A DNA stretch of 64,000 nt from Desulfomicrobium orale DSM 12838 (GTDB lineage Bacteria > Desulfobacterota > Desulfovibrionia > Desulfovibrionales > Desulfomicrobiaceae), in NCBI RefSeq assembly GCF_001553625.1, contig NZ_CP014230.1, positions 1,612,001 to 1,676,000 on the forward strand, written 5' to 3'. Shown in pieces: positions 37,600 to 45,863 of this stretch. Position 1 is the stretch's first letter; every line of letters begins with the position of its first letter. The notes beneath the pieces were generated by a model that worked only from the letters and a program-made list of their open reading frames with translations, ran no database searches and had not been told where the DNA came from. A program made the translations under genes and the position numbers.

Positions 37600-40500
37600 A
37601 TGTCCGAAAGCGACAAGAAGAGTTCCAGAAAGAAGTCCGAAAAAACGGCGGAAGCTCCTGCGACTCCCGAGCGGATCGAGGAAATCCAGAAGCAGCTCGT
37701 GCTGACGGGCAAGGATATCGTGACCATCGGGGAGGACGCGGAACTTCTGGTGGGCGGAAAGAACTACAACACGGCCATCATCAGTACCATAGCGGGCGTG
37801 CGTGCTCCGCAGTTCAGAGCCGTCTCCTCCATCGCCTTCCACAAGCTTCTGGATGAGACCAGAGTCAATGCCGCCCTGGTCCGCTCCACGGTGGACAAGG
37901 CTTACGACTCCACGGACTGGGCCGACCCGGAAATCAACAAGGATTCGGAGTTCCTGCAGAAATTTGTACGCAAGATCGCTCAGGACGTGAAGGACCTGGC
38001 GCGCAAGCAGGAAGGCACGCTCATTCGTCTGCGCACCTTCATCAACAACGTGGTGGAAGGCTTCGCTGTCTCTCCCGAAGGCATCGACCAGCTGCGCAAG
38101 CGCTCCGTTCTGGTGCAGGCGGCCATTTTGTCCGTGGATCTGCCCAGGGATGTGGCCGACGCCGTGCGCGGGGCATATCTGGAAATCTGCAAGGAAGCCG
38201 GCCTGGAAAATGAGCCTGTGGCGGTGCGGTCCTCGGCCGCCGGCGAGGACAGCCGCAAGAAGGCCTTTGCCGGGCTTCAGGACACCTATCTGAATATCGT
38301 GGGCGAGAACTACGTGGTGCAGGCCTACCACTGGGATTGCGCCTCGGCCTATAACCTGCGGTCCATGACCTACCGCCGTGAAGCCATTCTCGACGCCGTG
38401 GCCAAGGCCGAGCGGACCGGCGACGACGAGATCGCCGTGAGGGCAAAGCAGGAATGGGCCATCGAAAACACCTCGTTGTCCGTGTGTATCATGCGCATGA
38501 TCAACCCGGTCATCTCCGGTACGGCCTTTTCCGCCGACACTTCCACAGGCTGCCGGGGCACGGTGCGTAAGGATCTGGTCTCCATCGACGCCAGCTACGG
38601 CCTGGGCGAAGCGGTGGTCAGCGGCCTGGTCACACCGGACAAATTCTACGTGTTCCAGCGCGAGGACGGCCAGGAAGTGGTCATCCGCTACATGGGTTGC
38701 AAGGACAAGCGCATTGTCTACAAGGAATCCGGGCGCGGCACCAAGGTCGAGACCGTGGAAGACGAGATGGCCTACCGCTGGTCCCTGTCGCTGGCCCAGG
38801 CCGAATCCGTGGCCAAGGGCGTGCGGCTCATCAGCAAGGGCTACGGCGGCATGATCATGGACTCGGAGTTCTGCATCGACCAGTGGGACCGCCTGTGGTT
38901 CGTGCAGGCCCGGCCCGAGACCCGCTGGAACGAAGAACTGGAAATGCATCCGCACACCATTTTCATGCGCCGCAAGGAAGTGGTGGAGAGCGCGGCCAAG
39001 GAAGCCGAGGTGCTGCTGGAAGGCAACGGTGCTTCCCGCGGCGCGGGGCAGGGGCAGGTGCGCTACCTGCGTTCGGCCCTGGAACTGAATAAAATCAGCA
39101 AGGGTCACGTGCTGGCCGCCGAACGCACGGACCCGGACATGGTGCCGGGCATGCGTATCGCCTCGGCCATCATGGCCGACGCCGGCGGAGACACCAGCCA
39201 CGCGGCCATCACTTCGCGCGAACTGGGCATTCCGGCGGTCATCGGCATCAAGCGTCTGGAGAAACTGCGCACCCTGGACGGTCAGGATGTGACCGTGGAC
39301 GGCTCCAGAGGCAAGGTCTACCGCGGCCTGCTGCCTCTGGTGGAGGTGGGCGGCGAGATCGACGTCAGCCAGCTGCCCGCGACCAAGACCAAGATCGGCC
39401 TTATTCTGGCCGACGTGGGGCAGTCCCTGTTTCTGTCCCGCCTGCGCGACGTGCCGGATTTCGAGGTGGGGCTTCTGCGCGCTGAGTTCATGCTGGGCAA
39501 TATCGGCGTTCACCCGCTGGCTCTGGAAGCCTACGATCTGGGTGGGCTCGACGCCGTGGTCAGCGCCAAGCTGACCTCGCTGGAAGACGATCTGACCAAG
39601 ATCGTATCCGAGCAGATGGCGGCAGGCACCATCAGTCTGGACATCAAACTGCGCAGCTATGTGGGCATCATCACGGGGCTGGCCCGCAAGATGGAGGAAC
39701 TGACCGAGCGCGAGGGCGCCAAGGGCACCGACGAGGTTCTGGCCATCCATCGCCAGCTGCGGGAACTGGACAAGAAACTGGACGAGCATCTGGAATTCGC
39801 CACCCAGCGCTTCGAAGTGCTGAAGACCTCGCATTCCCTGAAGGACCATGTGGCCGTGGTCATGGGATACGCCGATGAACTGGAGACTCTGGGTAACGAT
39901 CCCCAATCCCAGCGCCGCCTGCTGGAAATCCAGGATGCCATTGCCCGGGATGTGGCCCGCATCGAACGGGATCCGGTCATTGTCGAGACGCTGGAGAAGA
40001 TTTCCGCCCTGCGCGAGGATGTGGCCAAGAAGGTCGGCCTGCAGCACGAAATGGATACGGTGCGCACCCTGCCCCAGCGCATTCAGGACATATTGAAGTC
40101 CAGAGGCTACCGCAGCGGAAAGGAACTCTACATTCAGAGTCTGGCTCAGGGCTTGGCGCTTTTTTCCATGGCTTTTCACGGCAAGACCGTGGTCTACCGC
40201 ACCACGGACTACAAAACCAACGAATACCGGAACCTGCTGGGCGGACTTCTGTTCGAGGGACATGAAGACAATCCCATGCTGGGTTATCGAGGCGTGTCCC
40301 GGAACATCCACGACTGGGAGCTGGAAGCCTTCAAGCTGGCTCGCGGCGCGTTCGGCGGCGTCAATCTGCACCTGATGCTGCCTTTCGTGCGGACGCTGGA
40401 GGAAGCCCGGTCCATGAAGCGCTATCTGGAGCAGGTGCATCACATCCATTCCGGCGATAACGGGCTGAAGATCATCCTCATGTCCGAAATTCCGAGCAAC

Positions 40501-41193
40501 GCCGTGCTGGCCAAGGAGTTTCTGCGCGAGTTCGACGGCTTCTCCATCGGCTCCAACGACATGACCCAGCTGGTGCTGGGTACGGACCGCGACAATGCGA
40601 GGTTGCGCCGCATCTATGACGAAGAGGATCCGGCCGTGGTCTGGGCCATTTTGACGACCATATTCACCGGTCAGAAGTTCGCTAAAAAGGTCGGATTCTG
40701 TGGTCAGGGTGTGTCCAATTCGCGGGTCATCCGCGGTCTGGTGTGCATCGCGGGCATCGTTTCGGCGTCCGTTGTGCCGGACACTTACCAGCAGACCAAG
40801 CTGGACATGGCCGAAGTGGAGGCCGAGAACATCTCCGTGTCGGGTCTGGGCGCCTGGCTTTCGGAACAGCATCTGGAGCGGCTGCACATGCTCATGGCTG
40901 AAAACCGCTATGAGCATATCCTGAAGAAGAGTACCTCGGGGCCTGATCTCCTGGAATGGTATGAAGGCGAGCTGGCCAGACTGCACGAACAGCTGCAGAG
41001 CAACCTGGGCAGCATGAAGGAAGAGTTCTACCGTCAGGAACTGGCCTCCTTCAGGGATATCTTCCACAAGCAGGTCATCTACGCCACCTGGGACTGGGAA
41101 ACCACGGTTCTGGACGCCCTGCATCAGGGGGGCTTCGCCACGTTCGAGGAACAGGCCCAGGCTCTGGAGGCCCAGCGGGCCAAAATCTGGTAG
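37600..41193 (+). CDS. PEP synthase / pyruvate phosphate dikinase-like protein, oversized
   Basis: The family transfers phosphate between ATP, an active-site His and pyruvate/PEP. The 1,197 residues have an N-terminal ATP-grasp region (VGGKNYNTAIIS, PVAVRSSAAGEDS), a swivelling His domain (GGDTSHAAITSRELGIPAVIG, with the His after TS), and a C-terminal TIM barrel (GFSIGSNDMTQLVLGTDRD, CGQGVSNSRVIRGLV with the Cys proton donor). Known members have about 800-900 residues. The extra length includes a coiled region (about residues 705-830) between the His domain and the barrel. GAGGAGG lies 6 bases before the ATG at 37600. It may consume or make PEP next to pyruvate carboxylase; whether it is catalytic is not certain. 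Confidence 0.82.
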   Translation: MSESDKKSSRKKSEKTAEAPATPERIEEIQKQLVLTGKDIVTIGEDAELLVGGKNYNTAIISTIAGVRAPQFRAVSSIAFHKLLDETRVNAALVRSTVDKAYDSTDWADPEINKDSEFLQKFVRKIAQDVKDLARKQEGTLIRLRTFINNVVEGFAVSPEGIDQLRKRSVLVQAAILSVDLPRDVADAVRGAYLEICKEAGLENEPVAVRSSAAGEDSRKKAFAGLQDTYLNIVGENYVVQAYHWDCASAYNLRSMTYRREAILDAVAKAERTGDDEIAVRAKQEWAIENTSLSVCIMRMINPVISGTAFSADTSTGCRGTVRKDLVSIDASYGLGEAVVSGLVTPDKFYVFQREDGQEVVIRYMGCKDKRIVYKESGRGTKVETVEDEMAYRWSLSLAQAESVAKGVRLISKGYGGMIMDSEFCIDQWDRLWFVQARPETRWNEELEMHPHTIFMRRKEVVESAAKEAEVLLEGNGASRGAGQGQVRYLRSALELNKISKGHVLAAERTDPDMVPGMRIASAIMADAGGDTSHAAITSRELGIPAVIGIKRLEKLRTLDGQDVTVDGSRGKVYRGLLPLVEVGGEIDVSQLPATKTKIGLILADVGQSLFLSRLRDVPDFEVGLLRAEFMLGNIGVHPLALEAYDLGGLDAVVSAKLTSLEDDLTKIVSEQMAAGTISLDIKLRSYVGIITGLARKMEELTEREGAKGTDEVLAIHRQLRELDKKLDEHLEFATQRFEVLKTSHSLKDHVAVVMGYADELETLGNDPQSQRRLLEIQDAIARDVARIERDPVIVETLEKISALREDVAKKVGLQHEMDTVRTLPQRIQDILKSRGYRSGKELYIQSLAQGLALFSMAFHGKTVVYRTTDYKTNEYRNLLGGLLFEGHEDNPMLGYRGVSRNIHDWELEAFKLARGAFGGVNLHLMLPFVRTLEEARSMKRYLEQVHHIHSGDNGLKIILMSEIPSNAVLAKEFLREFDGFSIGSNDMTQLVLGTDRDNARLRRIYDEEDPAVVWAILTTIFTGQKFAKKVGFCGQGVSNSRVIRGLVCIAGIVSASVVPDTYQQTKLDMAEVEAENISVSGLGAWLSEQHLERLHMLMAENRYEHILKKSTSGPDLLEWYEGELARLHEQLQSNLGSMKEEFYRQELASFRDIFHKQVIYATWDWETTVLDALHQGGFATFEEQAQALEAQRAKIW

Positions 41194-41247
41194 AATGGCA
41201 TTGTGCGCGGGAATGGACATGTTCCGCCCGCGCCGTGTTTCTTTTCA

Positions 41248-41268
41248 GGCGGCTTCGGCCGCCTTTTT
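41248..41268 (+). terminator. Strong Rho-independent terminator abutting the next start codon
   Basis: GGCGGC TTCG GCCGCC followed by five T residues: a very stable UUCG-type tetraloop hairpin. It follows the PEP-synthase-like gene by about 55 bp and ends 3 bp before the ATG at 41272. Confidence 0.9.
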
Positions 41269-41271
41269 GGT

Positions 41272-41976
41272 ATGCTTTACTGGAAAGACATTCCCGTCAC
41301 TGTCATCCGGAATCCGCGGGCACGCAGAGTCTGGCTGAAGATGCGCTCCTGCCGGGGGCTCGAAGTGATGCTGCCCTTTGACATGTCATTAGGAGACTTG
41401 CCGGCCATTCTGGACCGCCATGCGGGATGGATCGATAAGCGGCGGACAGTTCTGGAATCCCGGGGCGAAGGCCCGGGGCAGCCGTTTTTACCGGACTCAG
41501 TGCGGCTGGTCTTTGTGGGGCGCGACTATGCCGTGAACTACGCTCATGGCCCCATAGCCGGGTTGGTGGCGCGGAAAGGGGAGCTGGTCGTGACCTGCCC
41601 GCCGGGCCGGGAGATTCTGGCCGCGAGGCTGTTGCAACATTTTCTGGTGCGGGAGGGCAAACACCATCTCGTTCCGGCCTGCCGTGAACTGGCGGATGCC
41701 TGTGGCGTCGCCGTGAGTGCCGTTTCCGTGCGCAACCAGAAAACCCTGTGGGGGAGCTGTTCGGTCAGGGGCGGGATCAGTCTGAACGCCCGGCTTCTGT
41801 TGCTGCCGCAGGAACTGGCGTGCCATGTCATGCTGCACGAGTTCTGCCATGTGTTTCACCGCAATCATGGGAGCGGCTTTCAGGAGCGGCTGCGCGCCCT
41901 TGACCCCATGACTTCTGTGCATGAAAAAGCCTTACGCCGCGCCTGGGAAGAGCTTCCGGGGTGGACAAAACAATAG
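41272..41976 (+). CDS. YgjP/DUF45-type metallopeptidase
   Basis: The 234-residue protein matches the DUF45 (YgjP/WLM-like) zinc peptidase family. Segments are VTVIRNPRARRVWLKMRSCRGLEVMLP at the start, VRNQKTLWGSCSVRGGISLNARLLLLP, and the zinc motif LHEFCHVFHRNHGSGF (HExxH) near the C-terminus. It should be cytoplasmic; the substrate is unknown. The start is uncertain: the ATG at 41272 has no ribosome-binding site and directly follows a terminator hairpin. A GTG at 41203 would read through the hairpin. The next gene starts 26 bp downstream. Confidence 0.85.
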   Translation: MLYWKDIPVTVIRNPRARRVWLKMRSCRGLEVMLPFDMSLGDLPAILDRHAGWIDKRRTVLESRGEGPGQPFLPDSVRLVFVGRDYAVNYAHGPIAGLVARKGELVVTCPPGREILAARLLQHFLVREGKHHLVPACRELADACGVAVSAVSVRNQKTLWGSCSVRGGISLNARLLLLPQELACHVMLHEFCHVFHRNHGSGFQERLRALDPMTSVHEKALRRAWEELPGWTKQ

Positions 41977-42002
41977 GCGGGCTGCTGCCCGCAAGGGGGT
42001 GT

Positions 42003-42284
42003 ATGCGTTATATGGTGACATTTTTGGCCGTGGTCATGCTGTGCGGATGTACACAGGAAGCCCAGAATCAGCTGGGCCGGAAAATCCAGAACTGGACCGG
42101 AACTGACGGCGTGATGGAAATCTATACCGGGGAGCAGCTGGTGCGGCGTTTTATCAAGGTGGACAAATTATCCACAGCCTACGGCACTTCCGACAGCCTG
42201 GCCAGGGGATACCGTTTCGGGTATGGCGTGCTGGACGCCAACCTGAACGGGCAGGTCGATAAGGGAGAAAAGAAAAGGCTCTAG
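42003..42284 (+). CDS. Small lipoprotein, 3' end replaced by an IS element
   Basis: The 93-residue product has a lipoprotein signal (MRYMVTFLAVVMLCGC, lipobox LCGC) and a short mature part (GVMEIYTGEQLVRRFIKVDKLSTAYG, then GYGVLDANLNGQVDKGEKK). AAGGGGG precedes the ATG at 42003. The stop codon TAG at 42282-42284 lies inside the left inverted repeat of the IS1595-type element. Joining across one copy of the target duplication (AAGAAAA) restores the frame and adds IYFEVSEFSTYVFYEQP, ending at the TGA at 43055-43057. The gene was thus cut near its 3' end, losing 17 residues and gaining Arg-Leu. The protein may still be made. Function unknown. Confidence 0.75.
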   Translation: MRYMVTFLAVVMLCGCTQEAQNQLGRKIQNWTGTDGVMEIYTGEQLVRRFIKVDKLSTAYGTSDSLARGYRFGYGVLDANLNGQVDKGEKKRL

Positions 42285-42997
42285 ACCATCAGGTCTTTGT
42301 TTTTTGCTACCAAAAGTTTGAGGCTGGCGAGAAGTTGTGGCAGCGCTCGATTGTAGCGCCATTCACACTCCTTGAGGTGGAGTTCGAAATTCTGCTTCAC
42401 ACCGTTAAACTTTGCTAGGCGGCGTTTTGTAAAGCTCCAGAATGCTTCGATACCGTTGATGTGGACCGATTTTTCCGCAAAGTGTCTGGATTTGTTGATA
42501 CGGAAATGTTTGTCGTACCCCACATCCACCAGTCCGTCATAGCCTTTCCAGCAGTCGGAATGGATAATACTCTCAGGCGAAACCTTGCCCCTGATGATGG
42601 CTTGAAGCGTTTTGGCCGAGCAGTCCGTGACCAGCTCTGTGTAAACGGCTCCATCACGCTCATAGATGCCAAAGACCGGTTGTTTAAGCGTGCCCCGTCC
42701 CCTTTTTCGGGGGCCTGGCCGCCCACGAACCCGGGCGGGGCCAAAAAAACTTTCATCAACCTCAACTACACCGAGTATTTGCTCTTTTTTGGATACCTGG
42801 TGGAGATAAATCAACCACCTGAAGGCCAGAAAGTACCTGTTCACGGTCTTTCTGTTCAACTTCAGGAGCAGAGCGGTTCTGGTAGCGTCAATGTCGATGC
42901 AAAAGCATTCAATGATTTTTCCGACTTTGTATCGACTTAACCTGCTGTTTTCAAACATTTTTTAGCCTGTCAGACACTGGCCTGATGGTCTAGAGCC
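42277..42997 (-). mobile_element. IS1595-family (ISXO2-like) insertion sequence
   Basis: The element is bounded by a perfect 17-bp terminal inverted repeat, GGCTCTAGACCATCAGG at 42277-42293 and its complement at 42981-42997. Direct repeats AAGAAAA flank it (42270-42276 and 42998-43004). It carries one transposase gene. It interrupts the lipoprotein gene at 42003. An older end of a related element is at 60735-60793. Confidence 0.92.
42281..42958 (-). CDS. IS1595-family transposase (ISXO2-like)
   Basis: The 225-residue transposase is typical in length for this family. It starts with an HTH-like region (NRKTVNRYFLAFRWLI), and then the DDE-type domain: VVEVDESFFGPARVRGRPG (first acidic residue), SIIHSDCWKGYDGLV (second) and HINGIEAFWSFTKRRLAKFNG (the family uses Asn/Glu at the third site). 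The N-terminal zinc-binding part of longer members is absent. The frame is intact, so the element may be active. Confidence 0.93.
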   Translation of the reverse strand: MFENSRLSRYKVGKIIECFCIDIDATRTALLLKLNRKTVNRYFLAFRWLIYLHQVSKKEQILGVVEVDESFFGPARVRGRPGPRKRGRGTLKQPVFGIYERDGAVYTELVTDCSAKTLQAIIRGKVSPESIIHSDCWKGYDGLVDVGYDKHFRINKSRHFAEKSVHINGIEAFWSFTKRRLAKFNGVKQNFELHLKECEWRYNRALPQLLASLKLLVAKNKDLMV

Positions 42998-43057
42998 AAG
43001 AAAATTTACTTCGAGGTTTCGGAATTCTCCACCTATGTGTTTTACGAGCAGCCCTGA
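42998..43057 (+). pseudogene. Severed 3' end of the small lipoprotein gene
   Basis: Sequence after the IS encodes KK-IYFEVSEFSTYVFYEQP and a TGA in the frame that continues the gene at 42003 when the element and one AAGAAAA repeat are removed. It has no start codon or ribosome-binding site of its own. Confidence 0.8.
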
Positions 43058-43194
43058 CCTGTAAGGAAGCTGCTCCGCGTCTGCCTTCTCCTGGATCGAA
43101 CGCCGGGCCGGGCATTGTCATTTCTTTTTGGTGCCGGTATGTTTTGACGCGTTTTCACCATGCCAACCCATCACGCGCGACGCGAGGAGGCCAT

Positions 43195-44376
43195 ATGAAA
43201 TTTCTCGATGAACTGGCTCTGGACGGGAAAAGAGTGCTGATCCGGGTCGACTACAATGTGCCTCTGAAAGGAGAAACCATCGTGGACGACAACCGTATCA
43301 GGCAGAGCCTGCCCACTTTGCGGCTGGCGTTGGATCGGGGCGCGTCTTTGGTGGTGTGCTCGCATCTGGGCCGTCCCAAGGGTTCGCCCATGCCCGAATT
43401 TTCTCTGAAGCCCGTGGCGCGTCGTCTGTCGGAACTTTTGGGCCGGGACGTGCTCATGGCTCCGGACTGCATCGGGCCGGAGGTGCGGTCCATGGCCGGG
43501 TCCCTGAAACCGGGGCAGGTGCTGCTGCTGGAAAATCTGCGCTTCCATCCCGGCGAAACCAAGAACGACCCGGAATTCAGCAAAGAATTGGCCGTTCTGG
43601 GGCAGGTCTATGTCAATGACGCATTTGGCGCGTCTCACCGGGCGCACGCTTCGGTGGTGGGCGTGACGGAGTTCATGGACGAGTGCTGCGGCGGTCTGCT
43701 GCTGAAGAAGGAATGGCAGTATCTGGGTGAGGCCCTGAAAGCGCCTGAACGTCCTTTTGTGGCCATCATCGGCGGCGCCAAGGTTTCCTCGAAGCTGGGC
43801 ATTTTGAAAGCCCTGATGGAGAAGGTCGATTCCATGATCGTTGGCGGGGCCATGGCCAACACTTTCCGCAAGGCCCAGGGGCTGGAAGTGGGAACCTCTC
43901 TGGTGGAAGACGACCTGCTCGAGGAAGCCATGGGCATCATGGTCGCGGCGCGGGAAAAGGGCGTCAGGTTCTATCTGCCCGTGGATTTCATTCTGGGTAC
44001 ATCGCCCACCGGTCCTGTGGGCGCGGGTGTGCGCACTTATCAGGACATTCCGGCCGACGGCATGATTCTGGACACGGGGCCAGCCTCGCACACGCTTTTC
44101 TCCGAGGTCATCAAGGACGCCAAAACCGTGATCTGGAACGGCCCCATGGGTGCGTTCGAGAATCCGGCCTTTGCCCAGGGCTCCATCAACCTGTGCCGGG
44201 CGGTGGCGGCTGTGCCGGGCATGACCATTCTCGGCGGCGGCGACACCAACGTCATTGTGGAGCAGACCGGCCTCACGGACAAGTTTTCCTTCATTTCAAC
44301 GGGCGGCGGTTCTTTTCTTGAGTTTCTGGAAGGCAAGGAACTTCCGGCGTTCACCGCTCTGGAGAAGAAGTCATGA
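43195..44376 (+). CDS. pgk: Phosphoglycerate kinase
   Basis: This glycolytic enzyme transfers phosphate between 1,3-bisphosphoglycerate and ADP. The 393 residues have the standard signatures: RVLIRVDYNVPLKG near the start, VVCSHLGRPKG, LLLENLRFHPGET, VNDAFGASHRAHAS, AIIGGAKVSSKLGIL, and ILGGGDTNVIVEQTG near the end (nucleotide-binding Gly stretch). The length is usual. GAGGAGG lies 5 bases before the ATG at 43195. It overlaps tpiA by 4 bp (ATGA), so translation is coupled. Confidence 0.97.
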   Translation: MKFLDELALDGKRVLIRVDYNVPLKGETIVDDNRIRQSLPTLRLALDRGASLVVCSHLGRPKGSPMPEFSLKPVARRLSELLGRDVLMAPDCIGPEVRSMAGSLKPGQVLLLENLRFHPGETKNDPEFSKELAVLGQVYVNDAFGASHRAHASVVGVTEFMDECCGGLLLKKEWQYLGEALKAPERPFVAIIGGAKVSSKLGILKALMEKVDSMIVGGAMANTFRKAQGLEVGTSLVEDDLLEEAMGIMVAAREKGVRFYLPVDFILGTSPTGPVGAGVRTYQDIPADGMILDTGPASHTLFSEVIKDAKTVIWNGPMGAFENPAFAQGSINLCRAVAAVPGMTILGGGDTNVIVEQTGLTDKFSFISTGGGSFLEFLEGKELPAFTALEKKS

Positions 44377-45128
44377 AAAAACTCATGGCCGCCAACTGGA
44401 AGATGTACAAGACGGTGGAGGAGGGTGCGGCCACGGCTGCGGAGTTGGGCAAGCTGCTCGGCGGTCTGCCCGCCGACCGGGAAGTGCTGGTCTGCCCGCC
44501 TTTCACCATGCTCGGCGAGGTGGGTCGGGCTCTTGAGACCGCGCCGGGCTGCTTTCTGGGCGCGCAGAATTTCTATCCGGCAAGACAGGGTGCCTTTACC
44601 GGAGAAATCGCCCCGGAGCAGCTGCTGGCTCTGGGATGCACCTACGCTCTGGCCGGACATTCCGAACGGCGGCACGTTCTCGGGGAAACCGACGAGTTTG
44701 TCGGCCGCAAGATGGCCGCCGGACTGTCTGCGGGACTGACTATGATCCTGTGTGTCGGAGAAACCATCGAGGAGCGCCGGGAGGGCCGGGTGAGCGAGGT
44801 GCTGTCCCGCCAGCTGCGCACGGGACTGGAGACGGCGCGGTGCGCGGCCTCGGCCGATCGCCTGTGCGTGGCCTATGAGCCGGTATGGGCTATCGGTACC
44901 GGCGAGGTGGCCGGGCCAGGAGAAATTGTCGAAGCCCATGCCGTTGTCCGCGAAACCCTCATGTCTCTGCTGCCGGAAACAGGAACTGAAGTCCGCATTC
45001 TTTACGGCGGGTCCGTCAAACCCGAGAACGCTGCCGGCATTCTCCGCCTTGACAACGTGAATGGTGTGCTGGTAGGGGGCGCGAGCTTGAAAGCTGACAG
45101 TTTCAGCCGGATCGTTCTGGCTCAATGA
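44373..45128 (+). CDS. tpiA: Triosephosphate isomerase
   Basis: This enzyme interconverts dihydroxyacetone phosphate and glyceraldehyde 3-phosphate. The 251 residues show AANWKMYKT (Lys), AGHSERRHVLGET (catalytic His), AYEPVWAIGTG (catalytic Glu) and LYGGSVKPENA near the end (phosphate loop). The length is normal. It follows pgk with a 4-bp overlap and precedes secG by 12 bp. Confidence 0.97.
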   Translation: MKKLMAANWKMYKTVEEGAATAAELGKLLGGLPADREVLVCPPFTMLGEVGRALETAPGCFLGAQNFYPARQGAFTGEIAPEQLLALGCTYALAGHSERRHVLGETDEFVGRKMAAGLSAGLTMILCVGETIEERREGRVSEVLSRQLRTGLETARCAASADRLCVAYEPVWAIGTGEVAGPGEIVEAHAVVRETLMSLLPETGTEVRILYGGSVKPENAAGILRLDNVNGVLVGGASLKADSFSRIVLAQ

Positions 45129-45140
45129 GGAGGTAGTGTC

Positions 45141-45479
45141 TTGGATTCCCTGATCATAACCATTCACATCATTGCCTGCGTCACCCTTGTGGTGCTGGTG
45201 CTGTTGCAGTCCGGCAAAGAAGGAATGGGCGTCATTTTCGGCGGCGGCGGCGGGAGTCTGTTCGGCTCCACAGGGGCGGGAGGCCTGCTCAGCAAGCTGA
45301 CCGCTGGTGCGGCCACCATATTTTTCATTACTTCCATGGTGTTCACCTACAGGAGCACTCAGCAGCACACCATCCCCAGAGAGTCCATCGTGCTTGACAT
45401 GCCTGCCCCTGCGGCTCCGGAAATCCCGGTTGTTCCCACGGAGCCGGCGGTTCCCCAGCCCGAACAGCCGCAGCAATAA
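45141..45479 (+). CDS. secG: Preprotein translocase subunit SecG
   Basis: SecG is the small third subunit of the SecYEG channel. The 112 residues have two TM segments (ITIHIIACVTLVVLVLLQSGKEGMG and AATIFFITSMVFTY) with the Gly-rich loop VIFGGGGGSLFGSTGAGG between them, typical of SecG. A Pro-rich C-terminal tail follows. The start is TTG at 45141, with GAGGAGG upstream. It forms an operon with pgk and tpiA, a known arrangement. Confidence 0.93.
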   Translation: MDSLIITIHIIACVTLVVLVLLQSGKEGMGVIFGGGGGSLFGSTGAGGLLSKLTAGAATIFFITSMVFTYRSTQQHTIPRESIVLDMPAPAAPEIPVVPTEPAVPQPEQPQQ

Positions 45480-45561
45480 AAAACTGGACAAAGACCGGAG
45501 GCCCGCCTAAGAACGGACCGCATTCCGGATGGCGGGAAAGTATCTGGAAAATTGATACCTT

Positions 45562-45646
45562 GTCGAAGTGGTGGAACTGGTAGACACGCTATCTTGAGGG
45601 GGTAGTGGGGTATCCCGTGGGGGTTCGAGTCCCCCCTTCGACACCA
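45562..45646 (+). tRNA. tRNA-Leu (anticodon GAG)
   Basis: The acceptor stem GTCGAAG pairs with CTTCGAC, with discriminator A and encoded CCA. The anticodon arm CTATC / GGTAG holds loop TTGAGGG with GAG at 45596-45598. The T-arm has GGTTCGAGTCC-type sequence and the extra arm is long, as in class II tRNAs. It closely resembles bacterial tRNA-Leu(GAG). Confidence 0.96.
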
Positions 45647-45654
45647 GCTGATCC

Positions 45655-45689
45655 AGGCGTTGCGGCTTCTCAGGCGCAACGCCTTTTTT
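45655..45689 (+). terminator. Rho-independent terminator after tRNA-Leu
   Basis: The stem AGGCGTTGCG / CGCAACGCCT (10 bp) is followed by six T residues, starting 9 bp after the tRNA. Confidence 0.92.
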
Positions 45690-45863
45690 ATTTGCCTTCA
45701 CGCATTCCCTTCTTAATTATAATCCCATCGGGGAAAAGACAGCCCCGGTTCTCATCCCTGAAACAGACTTGCGAGTTGTACAGACCGGATGCGGAAGGAT
45801 ATTTTGTCCCAGCCGGAAAGCGGGTGCGGGACAAAGCCGCATCGAATTTTTCAAGGAGGCTTT

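Noticed and set aside
37306-41220. A 1,304-codon open frame on the minus strand opposite the PEP-synthase-like gene, and similar long frames opposite pyc (33629-36298) and cheA (24186-27134).
   Set aside because: They are antisense shadows of GC-rich genes with biased third positions. They lack ribosome-binding sites and family motifs, and the opposite strand encodes clear proteins.
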